From the NCBI GenBank assembly GCA_035760705.1, contig DASTSL010000118.1:1-5407 (forward strand): DNA of 5,407 nucleotides, written 5' to 3'. The stretch comes from Allomeiothermus sp035760705 (lineage in GTDB: Bacteria; Deinococcota; Deinococci; Deinococcales; Thermaceae). The notes under the pieces were generated by a model. It saw nothing but the letters and a program-made list of their open reading frames with translations, did not search any database and was not told the DNA's origin. Below are positions 4,268-5,407 of the stretch, piece after piece. Position 1 is the stretch's first letter, and every line of letters begins with the position of its first letter. The translations under genes and the position numbers were made by a program.

Positions 4268-5407
4268 ATGAAGAGCGAACCTCTTTCTTACCTATCTAGC
4301 GAGAACATCGGCCCCTGGGAGATCTACCTCGAGCAGGTGGACCGGGTGACGCCCTATTTGGGCAAGCTGGCGGTGCTGGTGGACCACCTCAAACGGCCCA
4401 AACGCTGTCTGATCGTGGACGTGCCGATCCACCTCGACGACGGCAGCGTAGCCTACTTCGAGGGCTACCGGGTGCATCACAACACCGCGCGGGGCCCGGC
4501 CAAGGGCGGGGTGCGCTACCACCCCGATGTGACCCTCTCCGAGGTGATGGCCCTGGCGGCCTGGATGACCATCAAGAACGCCGCGGTGAACCTGCCCTAC
4601 GGCGGGGGCAAGGGCGGGATCCGGGTAGACCCGCGCAAGCTTTCCCCCTCCGAGATCGAGCGCCTGACCCGGCGCTACACCTCCGAGATCGGCATCATCA
4701 TCGGCCCCGATAAGGACATCCCGGCCCCCGACATGGGCACCGGGCCCCGCGAGATGGGCTGGATGATGGACACCTACTCGATGAACGTGGGCCGCACCGC
4801 ATCGGGCGTGGTCACGGGCAAGCCGATCTCGGTGGGCGGTTCGCTGGGCCGCCAGGACGCCACCGGACGCGGGGTGTTCGTGACCGCGGCGGCGGCTGCG
4901 GAAAAGATCGGGTTGCCGCTGGAGGGGAGCCGGGTGGTGGTGCAGGGCTTCGGCAATGTGGGGAACGCGGCGGCCCGCATCTTCCACGACGCCGGGGCCA
5001 AGGTGGTGGCCCTCTCCGATGTGACCGGGGCGGTGCGCAACGACGCGGGCATTGACCCCTACGAGGTGCTCAAGTGGGTCTCGGTGCACGGGGGGGTGCG
5101 CGGCTATCCCGGCGCGGAGGCCATCTCGCCCGCCGAACTCTTCGAGGTCCCCTGCGAGTTCTTCATCCCGGCGGCGCTCGAGAAGCAGATCACCGAGCAC
5201 AACGCCTGGAAGATCCAGGCCAAGATCATCGCCGAGGGGGCCAACGGCCCCACCACCCCCACCGCCGACGACATCCTGAACGAGCGCGGCATCCTGGTGG
5301 TGCCCGACGTGGTGGCCAACGCCGGCGGGGTCACGGTCTCGTACTTCGAGTGGGTGCAGGACTTCAACTCCTACTTCTGGACCGAGGCTGAGATCAACCA
5401 GAAGCTC
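4268..5407 (+). CDS. gdhB: NAD-type glutamate dehydrogenase catalytic subunit GdhB, 3'-truncated
   Basis: GdhB interconverts glutamate and 2-oxoglutarate plus ammonia in the cytoplasm. The frame is open to the window edge: 380 residues are visible, and about 40 should be missing from the C terminus by comparison with GdhA (430). The ATG at 4268 has a Shine-Dalgarno GGAG at 4259-4262, five bases upstream. Active-site residues are all present: Lys79 in GPAKGGVRYHP, Lys103 in MTIKNA, Lys115 in GGGKGG and Asp155 in PDMGT. The Rossmann domain has GFGNVG at 227-232 and Asp251 in ALSDVTG at the end of strand 2, which favours NAD. It is 80 bases after gdhA on the same strand with no terminator or clear promoter between, so it is probably cotranscribed with gdhA and forms the catalytic half of the hetero-oligomer. 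The gene is a clear paralogue of gdhA; shared blocks include DTYSMN, GVVTGKP and SYFEWVQD/SYLEWVQD. Confidence 0.95.
   Translation, partial: MKSEPLSYLSSENIGPWEIYLEQVDRVTPYLGKLAVLVDHLKRPKRCLIVDVPIHLDDGSVAYFEGYRVHHNTARGPAKGGVRYHPDVTLSEVMALAAWMTIKNAAVNLPYGGGKGGIRVDPRKLSPSEIERLTRRYTSEIGIIIGPDKDIPAPDMGTGPREMGWMMDTYSMNVGRTASGVVTGKPISVGGSLGRQDATGRGVFVTAAAAAEKIGLPLEGSRVVVQGFGNVGNAAARIFHDAGAKVVALSDVTGAVRNDAGIDPYEVLKWVSVHGGVRGYPGAEAISPAELFEVPCEFFIPAALEKQITEHNAWKIQAKIIAEGANGPTTPTADDILNERGILVVPDVVANAGGVTVSYFEWVQDFNSYFWTEAEINQKL

Larger units (their letters stand above)
187..5182. repeat. Dispersed, over-represented palindrome CTCGAG (21 copies)
   Basis: Copies start at 187, 248, 490, 612, 638, 721, 1707, 1844, 2024, 2264, 2430, 2532, 2700, 2737, 2808, 2958, 3276, 3819, 3987, 4328 and 5177. 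About two are expected by chance at this base composition (rough estimate). Eighteen are in genes, 12 read as Leu-Glu and 6 in the two other phases; three are in the 255-base gap before gdhA. None lies between 727 and 1706, which includes the lipoprotein gene. Use of all reading phases and of non-coding DNA points to a DNA-level cause as well as codon preference. Confidence 0.8.

Noticed and set aside
4292..5200. 302-residue open frame on the minus strand opposite gdhB
   Set aside because: The plus strand in this region encodes GdhB with intact catalytic motifs; the minus translation is low-complexity His/Arg/Gly.

Overview
All genes in this window lie on the plus strand. The sequence is GC-rich and shows several hallmarks of the Deinococcota, most likely Meiothermus or a close relative within the Thermaceae: a paired glutamate dehydrogenase locus resembling Thermus gdhA-gdhB, a Thermus-type Rex repressor, a promoter placed so that its transcript would start at the initiation codon (leaderless), and a heavy excess of the palindrome CTCGAG. 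The genus is inferred from these features, not from a database search.

Layout. Bases 1-1621 form a tightly coupled three-gene cluster: the C-terminal part of a protein with a Pro/Thr/Ala-rich linker and two SPOR (peptidoglycan-binding) domains, then rex (NADH-sensing repressor; stop and start overlap as TGATG), then a small predicted lipoprotein (overlap ATGA). A strong 12-bp inverted repeat follows, then a TATACT -10 box exactly 7 nt before the ATG of a trans-polyprenyl diphosphate synthase (1680-2639), probably the enzyme that makes the menaquinone side chain. Bases 2640-2894 are non-coding and rich in dyad symmetry: an imperfect hairpin with a T7 loop, a perfect 12-bp palindrome, a smaller dyad, a clear rho-independent terminator, and a TATAAT promoter. 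The last part holds gdhA (2895-4187), a possible 19-codon ORF, and gdhB (4268 to the window edge, truncated).

How the genes relate. GdhB keeps the glutamate dehydrogenase catalytic lysines and aspartate. GdhA has Cys and Ala in place of two of those lysines, so it should be a non-catalytic regulatory subunit, as reported for the hetero-oligomeric Thermus enzyme. Rex, the polyprenyl synthase (quinone supply) and NAD-linked GDH all touch redox and central metabolism, but they sit in separate transcription units and no full Rex operator was seen here.

I saw no CRISPR array, tRNA, rRNA, insertion sequence or defence system. The most interesting points are the pseudo-enzyme GdhA, the unexplained structured intergenic region, the coupled small ORF between gdhA and gdhB, the compositionally odd lipoprotein gene coupled to rex, and the CTCGAG excess. 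None amounts to a clearly new biological system on sequence alone.
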